A DNA stretch of 64,000 bases, from positions 3,658,001-3,722,000 of the forward strand of contig NZ_AP024653.1 in assembly GCF_019977335.1 (NCBI RefSeq), written 5' to 3'. How positions within the stretch are numbered: the stretch's first letter is position 1; the number at the start of each line of letters is the position of its first letter. Of the stretch, positions 8,505 to 17,077 are shown one piece after another. Origin of the DNA: Arthrobacter sp. NicSoilB4 (GTDB taxonomy: Bacteria > Actinomycetota > Actinomycetes > Actinomycetales > Micrococcaceae). The position numbers and the translations under genes were made by a program. Below the pieces are notes generated by a model. The model saw nothing but the letters and a program-made list of their open reading frames with translations. It made no database searches and had not been told where the DNA came from.

Positions 8505-8921
8505 TCACCGCCCGCCGGTAACCTCGTCGCCGTCGTCGTCCGTGAAACCGCGCGTTCCGGCCGCCTGCTGCACCACGGCTTCCAGTTCGTCGGTGCTGAG
8601 CAGCTCCGGGTGCAGGTGCTTGGTGCGGTAACCGGCCCGGCCCACCATGTGCGCCGACACCGGCACCGTCAGCAGCTGGAAGATCCAGGCCACCACCAGC
8701 ACGGGCCAGACCCACCAGGTGCGCATTTGAAGCCCCAGCGCGCACAGCAGCAGGAACAGCCCCAGCACCTGCGGCTTGGTGGCCGCGTGCATCCGGGTCA
8801 TGAGGTCCGGGAACCGCAGCAGCCCCACCGCCGCGGCAAGGGACATCAGCGCGCCGACCACCAGGAAAACGGCCGAGACGGCGTCGATCACGGCATCGCC
8901 GGAAAACGTCTCAGGATTCAC
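8505..8921 (-). CDS. mrpG: Na+/H+ antiporter subunit G
   Basis: The last gene of the six-gene mrp operon, 138 aa. Three membrane segments (AVFLVVGALMSLAAAVGLL and two more) and the block FPDLMTRMHAATKPQ are typical of MrpG/MnhG. The protein is a small structural subunit of the multisubunit Na+(or K+)/H+ antiporter in the plasma membrane. A cytoplasmic acidic tail (ending DDDGDEVTGGR) follows. It overlaps mrpF by 11 nt. Confidence 0.93.
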   Translation of the reverse strand: MNPETFSGDAVIDAVSAVFLVVGALMSLAAAVGLLRFPDLMTRMHAATKPQVLGLFLLLCALGLQMRTWWVWPVLVVAWIFQLLTVPVSAHMVGRAGYRTKHLHPELLSTDELEAVVQQAAGTRGFTDDDGDEVTGGR

Positions 8922-9189
8922 GGGGCTGCTCCCTTCGGTCGGCGACGAACCGGGCCACCGTCACTGAGCCGACAAACCCGATCAGGGACACCGCCACGAG
9001 CAGCATGAGGTTGTTCAGGTGCCGGTTCACGGCCATGTCGATACACAACGCAGCTCCCAGGATGGCCAGCAGCACGTCAGCGGCGAGCACACGGTCCAGC
9101 AGCGACGGACCCCTGGCGATCCGGATGATCGCTCCCCCGGCGGCCAGGGACAGCACGACGGCGGTGACAGTCAGGACAAGCTGCATCAT
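8911..9189 (-). CDS. mrpF: Na+/H+ antiporter subunit F
   Basis: A 92-aa three-helix subunit of the Mrp antiporter. The motif RIARGPSLLDRVLAADVL is the family signature. The start at 9189 is an ATG that overlaps the mrpE stop (ATGA). Much longer reading frames through here are extensions into mrpE and are not real. It is translationally coupled to both neighbours. Confidence 0.93.
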   Translation of the reverse strand: MMQLVLTVTAVVLSLAAGGAIIRIARGPSLLDRVLAADVLLAILGAALCIDMAVNRHLNNLMLLVAVSLIGFVGSVTVARFVADRREQPRES

Positions 9190-9731
9190 GGCACCAGCTC
9201 CTGGTTGAGGGCGGACAGTTCGGCTTTGGTGCCCATGATCCTGATCAAACCGGCTTCGGTGTTGCGGACGTCCGCGCGCAGCTGCGCGGCATCTTCGGCG
9301 CTGCGGACGTTGATGCCGTGGATGTAGAGCGTGGACGTGGAGCGGTCGACTTCCACCACCAGCGATCCGGGGATCAACGCGGTCACATGCCCCGTGGCGG
9401 TGACCAGCAGGTCGGAGTGGCTCCGCAGCGGGACGGCGACCACGGCGCTGACGACGTTGGGGCCTTTTGCCACGGCCAGGAACAGGACCTGGAAGCTCGC
9501 CACCACGACCCTGGCCAGGAACATCAGGGCGAACGGAACGGCGCGCAGCACGTTGAAGCGTCCGCCGAGTTCCACCGGGGGCAGGTAGAACAGCCGGGCC
9601 ACCAGCACCGCAATGAGGGCGCCGAAGAGCAGGTTGCCCGGACTGAAGTCCTGCCACAGTGCGGCCCAGACAATCACGAGCCAGACCAGCAGCGGCAGTT
9701 CCTGGCGCAGGGATATCCGTTTCCGGCTCAT
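9186..9731 (-). CDS. mrpE: Na+/H+ antiporter subunit E
   Basis: A 181-aa MrpE/MnhE subunit. The membrane segments lie near the N-terminus, followed by a cytoplasmic domain with the family blocks LITPGSL-like ALIPGSLVVEVD and LYIHGINV. It is part of the Mrp complex and is needed for its assembly or activity. It overlaps mrpD at its start (4 nt) and mrpF at its stop (4 nt). Confidence 0.93.
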   Translation of the reverse strand: MSRKRISLRQELPLLVWLVIVWAALWQDFSPGNLLFGALIAVLVARLFYLPPVELGGRFNVLRAVPFALMFLARVVVASFQVLFLAVAKGPNVVSAVVAVPLRSHSDLLVTATGHVTALIPGSLVVEVDRSTSTLYIHGINVRSAEDAAQLRADVRNTEAGLIRIMGTKAELSALNQELVP

Positions 9732-11368
9732 TTGCGCTCCTCCCCGCTGGCCGGCGGAACGCCGGCGGGGTCCGGTCGAGGCTGGGAGAGCGCCGGAACG
9801 GGTGTTCCCTCGCCGAGGACAGCCTGGATATACGAGGTCCGGTCCAGCATGTCGACGGCGGACTGGTCCGCCACCCGGAACAGCGGCCCGGCAAAGACCG
9901 TCAGCCCGACGCCGAAGAGGACCAGCCCCAGCGTGGAACCCACCATCGTCCGCGGCAGGAGGGTGACATTCGTCTTTCCGGCCCGGTCGCCCCTGGCCGA
10001 GTCGGCGGGATCCGCCAGCAGCACCGGGTCGGGGTGTTCGGCATCCTCAGGCTTTCGCCAGAAGGCGCGGTTCCAGACCCTGGCGATGGCCAGCAGTGTC
10101 AGCAGGCTGGTCAGCACACCGCCGATCACCAGCGCATAGGCCAGCGGGGTGCCGAGCTGGACGCCGGCCTGCAGCAGGCCTAGTTTGCCCAGGAAACCGG
10201 AGAACGGCGGGATGCCCGCCAGGTTCATGGCGGGGACGAAGAACAGCACCGCCAGCAATGGGGACAGCTTGGCCAGGCCGGCGACGCGGTCCATCGAGGA
10301 ACTGCCGCCGCGGCGTTCGATCAGGCCCGTCACCAGGAACAAGCTGGTCTGGATGGTGATGTGGTGGGCGACGTAGAACACGGCGGCGCCCAGCCCGGCC
10401 ACCGAGGACATAGCCAGGCCGAACACCATGTAGCCGATGTGGCTGACCAGGGTGAAGGACAGGAGTCGTTTGATGTCGCTCTGGGCCAGGGCGCCGAGGA
10501 TCCCGACCACCATGGTCAGCAGGGCGGCGACCATCAGCGGCGTATTGAACGTGTCTCCCGGGAACAGCAGCGTTTCTGTCCGGACCATGGCGTAAACGCC
10601 CACCTTGGTCAGCAGGCCGGCGAACACGGCTGTGACCGGGGCCGGCGCCGTTGGGTAGGAGTCGGGCAGCCAGAAGGACAGCGGGAACACCGCGGCCTTG
10701 ATCCCGAACGCCACGAGCAGCATGACGTGCAGCAGGTTCCGGGTGCCCGGATCCAGCTCCGCGAGCTTGATGGCGAGGTCGGCCATGTTGATGGTCCCCG
10801 TGGCCCCGTAGATCATGGCAATCGCGATCAGGAAGAGCACGGACGATACCACCGAGACCACAACGTAGGTCACTCCGGCCCGGATCCGCGGACCGGTCCC
10901 GCCGAGTGTCATCAGCACGTAACTCGCGGTCAGCAGGATCTCGAAGCCCACATAGAGGTTGAACAGGTCCCCGGAGAGGAAGGCGTTGGACACTCCAGCC
11001 ACCAGGATCAGGTAGGTGGGGTGGAAGATCGAGACCGGCGCGTCCTGGTCGCCGTCGGCCATGCCCTGCCCGGTGGCGTAGACCAACACGGCCAGGCTCA
11101 CGGAGGAGGACACTACGAGCATCAGCGAGGAGAACTGGTCCACCACCATCACGATGCCCCAGGGCGGGAGCCAGCCGCCGATATTGACCGCCGCTGTGCC
11201 GCCGTCCCAGACGGAGGCAAGCAGCCAGCATTCGAGCAGCAGCGTTACGGAAAGGACGGCGATGCTTACGGTCCGCTGGGCCCTCGTGTGCCGGATCAGC
11301 AGGAATGTCAGGGCAGCGCCGAGGATGGGAAAGAGGACGGCGAGCGGGGCGAAACTGGCAATGTTCAC
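9728..11368 (-). CDS. mrpD: Na+/H+ antiporter subunit D
   Basis: A 546-aa antiporter-like subunit of the complex I NuoM/NuoN superfamily with about 14 membrane helices. The helix with the conserved lysine (FGIKAAVFPLSFWLPDSYPTAPAPVTAVF) and the LVSHIGYM block are present, so ion translocation residues look intact. The C-terminus carries a roughly 100-residue hydrophilic and membrane extension. Start and stop overlap mrpC and mrpE by 4 nt each, which fits a stoichiometric complex. Confidence 0.95.
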   Translation of the reverse strand: MNIASFAPLAVLFPILGAALTFLLIRHTRAQRTVSIAVLSVTLLLECWLLASVWDGGTAAVNIGGWLPPWGIVMVVDQFSSLMLVVSSSVSLAVLVYATGQGMADGDQDAPVSIFHPTYLILVAGVSNAFLSGDLFNLYVGFEILLTASYVLMTLGGTGPRIRAGVTYVVVSVVSSVLFLIAIAMIYGATGTINMADLAIKLAELDPGTRNLLHVMLLVAFGIKAAVFPLSFWLPDSYPTAPAPVTAVFAGLLTKVGVYAMVRTETLLFPGDTFNTPLMVAALLTMVVGILGALAQSDIKRLLSFTLVSHIGYMVFGLAMSSVAGLGAAVFYVAHHITIQTSLFLVTGLIERRGGSSSMDRVAGLAKLSPLLAVLFFVPAMNLAGIPPFSGFLGKLGLLQAGVQLGTPLAYALVIGGVLTSLLTLLAIARVWNRAFWRKPEDAEHPDPVLLADPADSARGDRAGKTNVTLLPRTMVGSTLGLVLFGVGLTVFAGPLFRVADQSAVDMLDRTSYIQAVLGEGTPVPALSQPRPDPAGVPPASGEERK

Positions 11369-11955
11369 TGTCGGCCTCCTTCCTGCTTGGGTGCTGCCAC
11401 GTTGAGGGAGCCGGGCTGTTCTTCCGACGCCGTCTCGGCGGCCTCGAGCTTGTGGTCGCCCACCTTCACGGTGGCGCCGGAGGCCCCGGCGGCCCCGGCG
11501 GGGGTGTTGGATATCGCGTCGCCGTCCCCGCCGATCATCGTCAACGGGAATTCGGACGTTTCCACCGGGATCACGGAGTCGTCCTCGACGTCGAAGCTGG
11601 GGGTCTTGGCGACGCGCCGGTCCTCGGCGTCGTCCTGGATCTCATCCTCGCGGGCCAGCACCCAGGTGCGGTAGATGAGCCCGAGCATAAACGCCGTGAC
11701 GGCGAAGGAGATCACGATCGACGTGAGGATCAGGGCCTGGGGCAGCGGATCGTTGTACTCGCCGGGACCGGTGCCCTGGCTGAACAACGGCGCCAGGCCC
11801 GCATAGCCGCCCGTGGTGAGGATCAGCAGGTTGGTGGCGTTGGTCAGCATCATCAGGCCCAGCAGGACCCGGGTGAGGCTGCGTTCCAGGATGAGGTAAA
11901 TGCCGCAGGCATACAGTGCCCCCATGACCGTCAGCAGGGTCAGGTTAACGCTCAT
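11365..11955 (-). CDS. mrpC: Na+/H+ antiporter subunit C with long C-terminal tail
   Basis: An NuoK-like three-helix subunit. Residues 1-100 hold the helices (SLTRVLLGLMMLTNATNLLIL, LPQALILTSIVISFAVTAF). The start at 11955 is an ATG overlapping the mrpA stop. Reading frames that start further upstream lie in mrpA. The protein has 196 residues, while the family is usually about 110-150. The extra 95 or so residues are acidic then Ala/Gly-rich (REDEIQDDAEDRRVAK and on) and probably cytoplasmic. What the tail does is unknown. Confidence 0.92.
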   Translation of the reverse strand: MSVNLTLLTVMGALYACGIYLILERSLTRVLLGLMMLTNATNLLILTTGGYAGLAPLFSQGTGPGEYNDPLPQALILTSIVISFAVTAFMLGLIYRTWVLAREDEIQDDAEDRRVAKTPSFDVEDDSVIPVETSEFPLTMIGGDGDAISNTPAGAAGASGATVKVGDHKLEAAETASEEQPGSLNVAAPKQEGGRQ

Positions 11956-14900
11956 GCTTTCCCCTTGGCTGTGGTTTCGGCCGGGACATCGCCGGCTTCC
12001 TGGTCTTCGGACGGTTCCGCCGGGTGCTCCTCGAAATGCTCGTCGATCTCGGCGCCCAGGCTGCGCAGGACATCCAGCGCCAGCCCGACGACCACGATGT
12101 ACACGCCGATGTCGAAGATGGTGGAGGTGACGAACTTGACGTCGCCAAAGACCGGCAGCCAGAACTCGAGAATGGCGGACTGGAATACCTGGCCGCCCAG
12201 CAGCAGCGGCGCGACGCCGGAGGCCGCGGCCGTGGCTAGGCCTATGCCCAGCAGCGCGCCGGCACTGACCGGGGTGGCTTCGCGCAGCTCGAAACGGCCG
12301 CCGGCCAGGTAGCGGATGGTGAGTGCAAGCCCGGCGGTGAGGCCCCCGGCGAAGCCTCCGCCGGGGAGGTTGTGGCCGGCCAGCAGGAGGTAGATCGAGA
12401 AGACGATCATCGAGTGGAAGATCAGCCGCGTGACCACTTCGAAGATGATCGAGCGGCGTTCCGGCGCCAGGGTCCGCCCCGCAACGAGCCACGCGTCGCG
12501 GCTGGAGGCGGCAAAACGGCGGCTCATGGCAAGCGCGGCGTCGTCGCGGGTGTTGCCCCTGCCCGGGGCGCCGGGCTTCCGCCGTCCGACAGTGCCCTCC
12601 GCGACGCTCGACGACGCAGGGCTCCGGTCGCCGCGGCCACGGACGAAGATGAGGCTGGCGACGCCGGTGGCCGCCAGTGCCAGCACGGAGATCTCGCCGA
12701 AGGTGTCCCAGGCACGGATGTCAACGAGGGTCACGTTGACGATGTTCAGTCCGCCGCCACCTTCGTACGCCAGCTGCGGGAATTCGAGCGAGACGGGCGC
12801 TGCCACGCGGGCGCCGAGGGCGTAGATGGCGGCGAACACCATCGTGACGCCGAAGGCGGCCCCGATGATCACGCGGACCACCCGGTACCGTCCGCCGGTG
12901 CGGTCCCGCAGTTCGGCGGGCAGGCTGCGCATGGCGAGGACGAAGGCCACCAGGATGATGGTCTCCACCAGCATCTGGGTCAGCGCGAGGTCCGGGGCGC
13001 CCTGCAGCGCGAACATCAAGGCGATGCCGTAGCCGGTAACGGACACCATGAGGACGGCCAGGAAGCGCTTGTTGGCGCGCACGGCGGCCAGCGCGCCGAT
13101 CACGATCCCCGCACCCACGACGATCTGCAGCGGTGAGTTGGGGTCGATGAAGTAGAGGTCACCGGGCAGCGGCTTGTTGGCCAGCACCAGCGCGGTGAGC
13201 GGCAGGACGAACGCGACGGTCAGGATGACGGACAGGTAGAAGTACAGCGAACCGCGCTGTGTCCGCCCGGTGATCCAAACGGCGACGTCGTCGAGAGCGC
13301 CGATGGTCAGCTGGTAGGTGCGGTCGCCGTCGATCCAGCCCGGGACCAGTCCCTGGAGCCGGGCGACGGTGTTGCGGCCGTAGAACATGGCCAGGCCGAG
13401 TGCGAAGGAAATGGCGGTCAGCCCCAGGGCGGGGGTCAGGCCGTGCCAGAGCGCCAGGTGGCCGGCGGCGGCTGCCACGTCCTCCCCGGCGGGCACGAAC
13501 AGTGCCGCGTACGGCTGGATCCAGCCGTCCACCGGAGCCGGCCACAGTCCGTAGACGATGGTCAGGAGGCTGAGAATGGCGGGGGCGGCCAGGAAGGCCG
13601 GTTGGATCGGCTTGAAGGGGGTGGCGTCGACGCCGGACTTGACGGCGAAGGCGCCCCACATGAACCGTGCACTGTACGCGAAGGTCAGGATGGACCCCAC
13701 GACCAGGCCGGCCAGGACCACCGGCCCCCACAGGCCGGCGGCAGGGTCTGAGGCGTAGTGGACGAAGGCTTCGAAGACCGATTCCTTCGCGACGAAACCG
13801 GCCAGCGGCGGGATGCCGGCCATCGAGGCGGCGCCGATCGCGGCCACGATCGCAAGGGCACGGGAGGACCGGTAGACACCGGAGAGCTTGCGGATGTCCC
13901 GGGTTCCGGCCTGGTGGTCGATGATGCCCACCACCAGGAAGAGGGTGGCCTTGAAGAGGCCGTGCGCGAGGAGCAGCGCGATGCCGGCGAGGGCCGCGTC
14001 GGGGGTGCCGAGGCCTACCACCATGGTCATGAAGCCGAGCTGGCTGACTGTGCCGTACGCCAGGATGAGCTTGATATCGGTCTGCCGCAGCGCCCGGTAG
14101 CCGCCGACCAGCATCGTGGCCAGGCCCAGGCCTAGCACCACCGGCAGCCAAAAAGTGGTGTCCGCGAATCCGGGCGCCAGCCGCGCCACAAGGTAGATGC
14201 CGGCTTTCACCATGGCCGCGGCGTGCAGGTAGGCGCTCACCGGGGTGGGGGCAGCCATGGCGCCGGGGAGCCAGAAGTGGAACGGGATCAGCGCGGATTT
14301 GGTGATCGCGCCAATCAGGATGAGAACGACGGCGGCCGTCACGGCTCCGGCGGCCGGCCCGGCGACGAGGGCCGGCGCCTGGTCGAGGATCGCGGAGATC
14401 CGGTAGGTCCCGGCGTTGAAGCCGAGGATGATCAGGCCCACCAGCATGGCCAGGCCCCCGGCGGTGGTCACCACGAGGGCCTGCAACGCGGAGCGCCGTG
14501 CTGACAGCCGGGTCCGTGCGTAGCCGATCAGCAGGTAGGACAGGACGGTGGTCAGTTCCCAGAAGATGAACATGAGGAGCAGGTCATCTGCCGTAACCAG
14601 GCCGAACATGGCCCCGGCGAAGGCCAGCAGCTGGGCGCCAAACCCGCCGAGGTAGTCGTCCTTGTCCTTGAAATACCGGGCGCAGTAGACCAGGACCAGC
14701 GCCCCCACGCCGAGGACCAGCAGGGACATGACCCAGGCCAGGGCGTCCATCCGGAAGGCGAGCTCAATCCTCAGCTCGGGGATCCACGGCAGGACCTCGG
14801 ACACGCCGGGGCCGGCAGTGCCGGCAGCGCCGGTCAGGTTTTCACCGGAATAGACGGCGCCGTGCTGGAGGATCAGCCAGACGAACGAGCCCGCGGGCAC

Positions 14901-14996
14901 CGCCGCGAGGGCGAAGAACGAATTCCGGCCGAACTTCCGGAAGAGAAACGGCGCCACAGCAGCCACCGCAAAGTGCACGGCAAGGACTGTGATCAC
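11952..14996 (-). CDS. mrpA: Na+/H+ antiporter subunit A (fused A/B)
   Basis: A 1014-aa MrpA, NuoL-like in its first 500 residues or so, with MrpA-specific and MnhB-type membrane domains at the C-terminus. This A/B fusion explains the lack of a separate mrpB. Conserved pieces include LLFIFWELTTVLSYLLIG-like LLLMFIFWELTTVLSY, the lysine helix (ITKSALIPFHFWLPGAM) and GNLPGGGF-like HNLPGGGFAGGL. The start is taken as GTG at 14996 (VITVLAVHFAV), which fits the family N-terminus and has GGAG just upstream. The open frame runs on to 15299, but that part lies over the start of the divergent MFS gene. It is the first gene of mrpACDEFG. Confidence 0.94.
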   Translation of the reverse strand: MITVLAVHFAVAAVAPFLFRKFGRNSFFALAAVPAGSFVWLILQHGAVYSGENLTGAAGTAGPGVSEVLPWIPELRIELAFRMDALAWVMSLLVLGVGALVLVYCARYFKDKDDYLGGFGAQLLAFAGAMFGLVTADDLLLMFIFWELTTVLSYLLIGYARTRLSARRSALQALVVTTAGGLAMLVGLIILGFNAGTYRISAILDQAPALVAGPAAGAVTAAVVLILIGAITKSALIPFHFWLPGAMAAPTPVSAYLHAAAMVKAGIYLVARLAPGFADTTFWLPVVLGLGLATMLVGGYRALRQTDIKLILAYGTVSQLGFMTMVVGLGTPDAALAGIALLLAHGLFKATLFLVVGIIDHQAGTRDIRKLSGVYRSSRALAIVAAIGAASMAGIPPLAGFVAKESVFEAFVHYASDPAAGLWGPVVLAGLVVGSILTFAYSARFMWGAFAVKSGVDATPFKPIQPAFLAAPAILSLLTIVYGLWPAPVDGWIQPYAALFVPAGEDVAAAAGHLALWHGLTPALGLTAISFALGLAMFYGRNTVARLQGLVPGWIDGDRTYQLTIGALDDVAVWITGRTQRGSLYFYLSVILTVAFVLPLTALVLANKPLPGDLYFIDPNSPLQIVVGAGIVIGALAAVRANKRFLAVLMVSVTGYGIALMFALQGAPDLALTQMLVETIILVAFVLAMRSLPAELRDRTGGRYRVVRVIIGAAFGVTMVFAAIYALGARVAAPVSLEFPQLAYEGGGGLNIVNVTLVDIRAWDTFGEISVLALAATGVASLIFVRGRGDRSPASSSVAEGTVGRRKPGAPGRGNTRDDAALAMSRRFAASSRDAWLVAGRTLAPERRSIIFEVVTRLIFHSMIVFSIYLLLAGHNLPGGGFAGGLTAGLALTIRYLAGGRFELREATPVSAGALLGIGLATAAASGVAPLLLGGQVFQSAILEFWLPVFGDVKFVTSTIFDIGVYIVVVGLALDVLRSLGAEIDEHFEEHPAEPSEDQEAGDVPAETTAKGKA

Positions 14997-15133
14997 TGGT
15001 ATCTCCGCAACGTCAGGAATTCGATTGTCAAAAGTTGGAGCAGGCGGGGCATTGGTTAGGTTCGGTCCGGACAGTTTACCAAGCGTTGACAAATTCTTTC
15101 CGCAGGGTGCGCCGGGCCGTGTGCCCGGTGCGG

Positions 15134-15147
15134 ATAATATTCGAGCT
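15134..15147 (+). promoter_or_regulatory. -10 box for a leaderless start
   Basis: GATAATAT sits 7 nt before the ATG at 15148. That spacing puts the transcript start at or near the A of the start codon. There is no ribosome site before this ATG. Confidence 0.5.
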
Positions 15148-16551
15148 ATGAACTCCGCCGCCGCCCAAGAGGCCATGCGTCCCGCCTCGGAACTGGAATC
15201 CGGAAGCCAGGTCTCCCGCAAAGGCCGCATCCTCGCCTGGGCTGCCTGGGACTGGGGCTCTGCCGCGTTCAACGCGGTCATGACCACCTTCGTCTTCACC
15301 GTCTACCTGACCTCCAATGCCTTCGGCGGCGAGGACCAGGCCTCCGCTGTCCTGGGCGGCGCACTCGCCGTCGCGGGCGCCGCCATCGCCCTGCTCGCCC
15401 CCGTCACCGGGCAGCGCTCCGATACGGGCGGACGCCGCAAGCTCTGGCTCGGGGTCAACACCGCCGCCGTCGCGCTCCTGACCGCACTGTGCTTCTTTGT
15501 GTTCCCCCGGCCGGAGTTCCTGCTGCTCGGCGTGACCCTGATTGCACTGGCGAACGTATTCTTCGAGTTTGCCGGCGTGAACTACAACGCCATGCTCACC
15601 CAGATCTCCACCCCGCAGAACATCGGCAAGGTCAGCGGCTTTGGCTGGGGCATGGGCTACCTCGGCGGCATTGTGGCGCTGCTGGTGGTGCTCCAGCTTT
15701 TTGTCCAGCCCAGCTTCGAGTGGTTCGGCGCCTCGACGGCGGATGGCCTGAACATCCGCCTGGTCGCAGTGTTCTCCGCGCTGTGGTTCTTCATCTTCGC
15801 GCTGCCCGTCCTGTTCGCCGTCCCGGAGCTTCCCCGGTCCAGGCAGGGTGCCAGCCTCGGGTTCCTGGCCTCCTACGGCCTGCTGGGGCGTCGGATCAAG
15901 GCGATCTACCGGACCAGCCCGCACACCATCTACTTCCTGCTGGCCAGCGCCGTGTTCAGGGACGGGCTGGCCGCCGTGTTCACCTTCGGCGGCATCATCG
16001 CCGCGGGCACCTTCGGCTTCGAGCTCAAAGAAGTCATCTTCTTCGCCATCTTCGGGAACGTCGTGGCCGCAGCGGGCGCCATCCTGGGAGGCTTCCTCGA
16101 CGACCGGATCGGGCCGAAGGCGGTGATCACCGGTTCGCTGGCCGGGCTGCTGACCGCCGGCACCGCGATCCTGGTCCTCGGCAACGACAACCATTCCATC
16201 TTCGGCATGGCTTGGGCCGGCACCACCACCTTCTGGATTTTCGGGTTGTTCCTGTGCCTCTTCGTGGGGCCGGCGCAGTCCTCCTCGCGGGCCTATCTGG
16301 CCCGGCTCGCCCCGCACGGGGAAACCGGAGAACTGTTTGGCCTCTACGCCACCACGGGCCGGGCCGTCAGTTTCCTCGCCCCCGCCCTTTTCACGCTGTG
16401 CATCGCGGTTGCCGCCCCGTTGGTGGAGCCGGGCGAGGCGCAGCGCTGGGGCATCCTTGGCATCATGGTGGTGCTCCTCGCCGGGCTGCTGCTCCTGCTC
16501 CCCGTCAAGGCTCCGGACAAGACGGAAATCGCGATCGTCCCCGCCTCCTGA
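15148..16551 (+). CDS. MFS transporter, UMF1 / Atg22-like
   Basis: A 467-aa major facilitator of the UMF1 type, related to the yeast vacuolar amino-acid effluxer Atg22. The family N-terminus ILAWAAWDWGSAAFNAV is clear, as are about 12 helices and the loop RSDTGGRRKLWL. The substrate in bacteria is unknown. The start is set at 15148 by the -10 box 7 nt upstream. A longer frame from 14989 would overlap the mrpA start. It is divergent from mrpA and is followed by khtT after 39 bp. Confidence 0.9.
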   Translation: MNSAAAQEAMRPASELESGSQVSRKGRILAWAAWDWGSAAFNAVMTTFVFTVYLTSNAFGGEDQASAVLGGALAVAGAAIALLAPVTGQRSDTGGRRKLWLGVNTAAVALLTALCFFVFPRPEFLLLGVTLIALANVFFEFAGVNYNAMLTQISTPQNIGKVSGFGWGMGYLGGIVALLVVLQLFVQPSFEWFGASTADGLNIRLVAVFSALWFFIFALPVLFAVPELPRSRQGASLGFLASYGLLGRRIKAIYRTSPHTIYFLLASAVFRDGLAAVFTFGGIIAAGTFGFELKEVIFFAIFGNVVAAAGAILGGFLDDRIGPKAVITGSLAGLLTAGTAILVLGNDNHSIFGMAWAGTTTFWIFGLFLCLFVGPAQSSSRAYLARLAPHGETGELFGLYATTGRAVSFLAPALFTLCIAVAAPLVEPGEAQRWGILGIMVVLLAGLLLLLPVKAPDKTEIAIVPAS

Positions 16552-16590
16552 CGCTGCCCGAAAAGCCATGCGGCGCACTAGGCTGGAGGA

Positions 16591-17073
16591 ATGAACGTGG
16601 ATGAAACAGACCTCCCGGGACTGGGCCGGCGCAAGGACTTCATGACCGCCTCCGGGCGGCGGATCGGCGTCGTGGAGTACCGCGAGGGCCAAACCGAACT
16701 GATCGTCTCCACGTGGGACGATCCGGACACCTGCCAGGCGTCCATCCCGCTGACGGCCGACGAGGCCGCTGCACTGGGTAACCTGCTGGGCGGCCAGCGC
16801 CTGGCCATGCAGCTTTCGGAAGCCCACCGCGAGGTTCCCGGGATCGTCACCCGGCAGTTCTCCATCGCCGCCGGCTCCCCGTTCCAGAACCAGCCGATGG
16901 GCAAAGCCGCTATCCGGACCCGCAGCGGCGTCTCAATCGTCGCGATCATGCGCGAGGGCGAGGTGGTCCCCTCACCGGGACCCGACGTCGTCCTGCACCC
17001 GGGCGATCTCCTGGTTGCGGTAGGGACGCAAGAAGGCCTCGACACGGCGGCCGGCATCCTCCGCAACGGCTGA
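16591..17073 (+). CDS. khtT: K+/H+ antiporter regulatory subunit, KhtT-like
   Basis: A 160-aa soluble protein with an N-terminal module and a C-terminal TrkA-C (RCK-C) domain over about residues 75-158 (PVRTRSG-like IRTRSGVSIVAIMREGEVVPSPGP, then VLHPGDLLVAVGTQEGL). In Bacillus KhtT regulates the KhtU antiporter and responds to nucleotides and pH. Here the antiporter gene starts 4 bp after this stop. A GGAGG site is placed 2 nt before the ATG (GGAGGAATG). The pair probably exports K+ or another monovalent cation. Confidence 0.9.
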   Translation: MNVDETDLPGLGRRKDFMTASGRRIGVVEYREGQTELIVSTWDDPDTCQASIPLTADEAAALGNLLGGQRLAMQLSEAHREVPGIVTRQFSIAAGSPFQNQPMGKAAIRTRSGVSIVAIMREGEVVPSPGPDVVLHPGDLLVAVGTQEGLDTAAGILRNG

Positions 17074-17077
17074 CGGC

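Noticed and set aside
14997..15299. N-terminal extension of mrpA
   Set aside because: It would overlap the divergent MFS coding start and has no conserved sequence. The GTG at 14996 gives the family N-terminus.
15076..16827. 583-codon minus-strand frame over the UMF1 MFS
   Set aside because: Charged, low-complexity translation. The plus strand encodes a normal 12-helix transporter.
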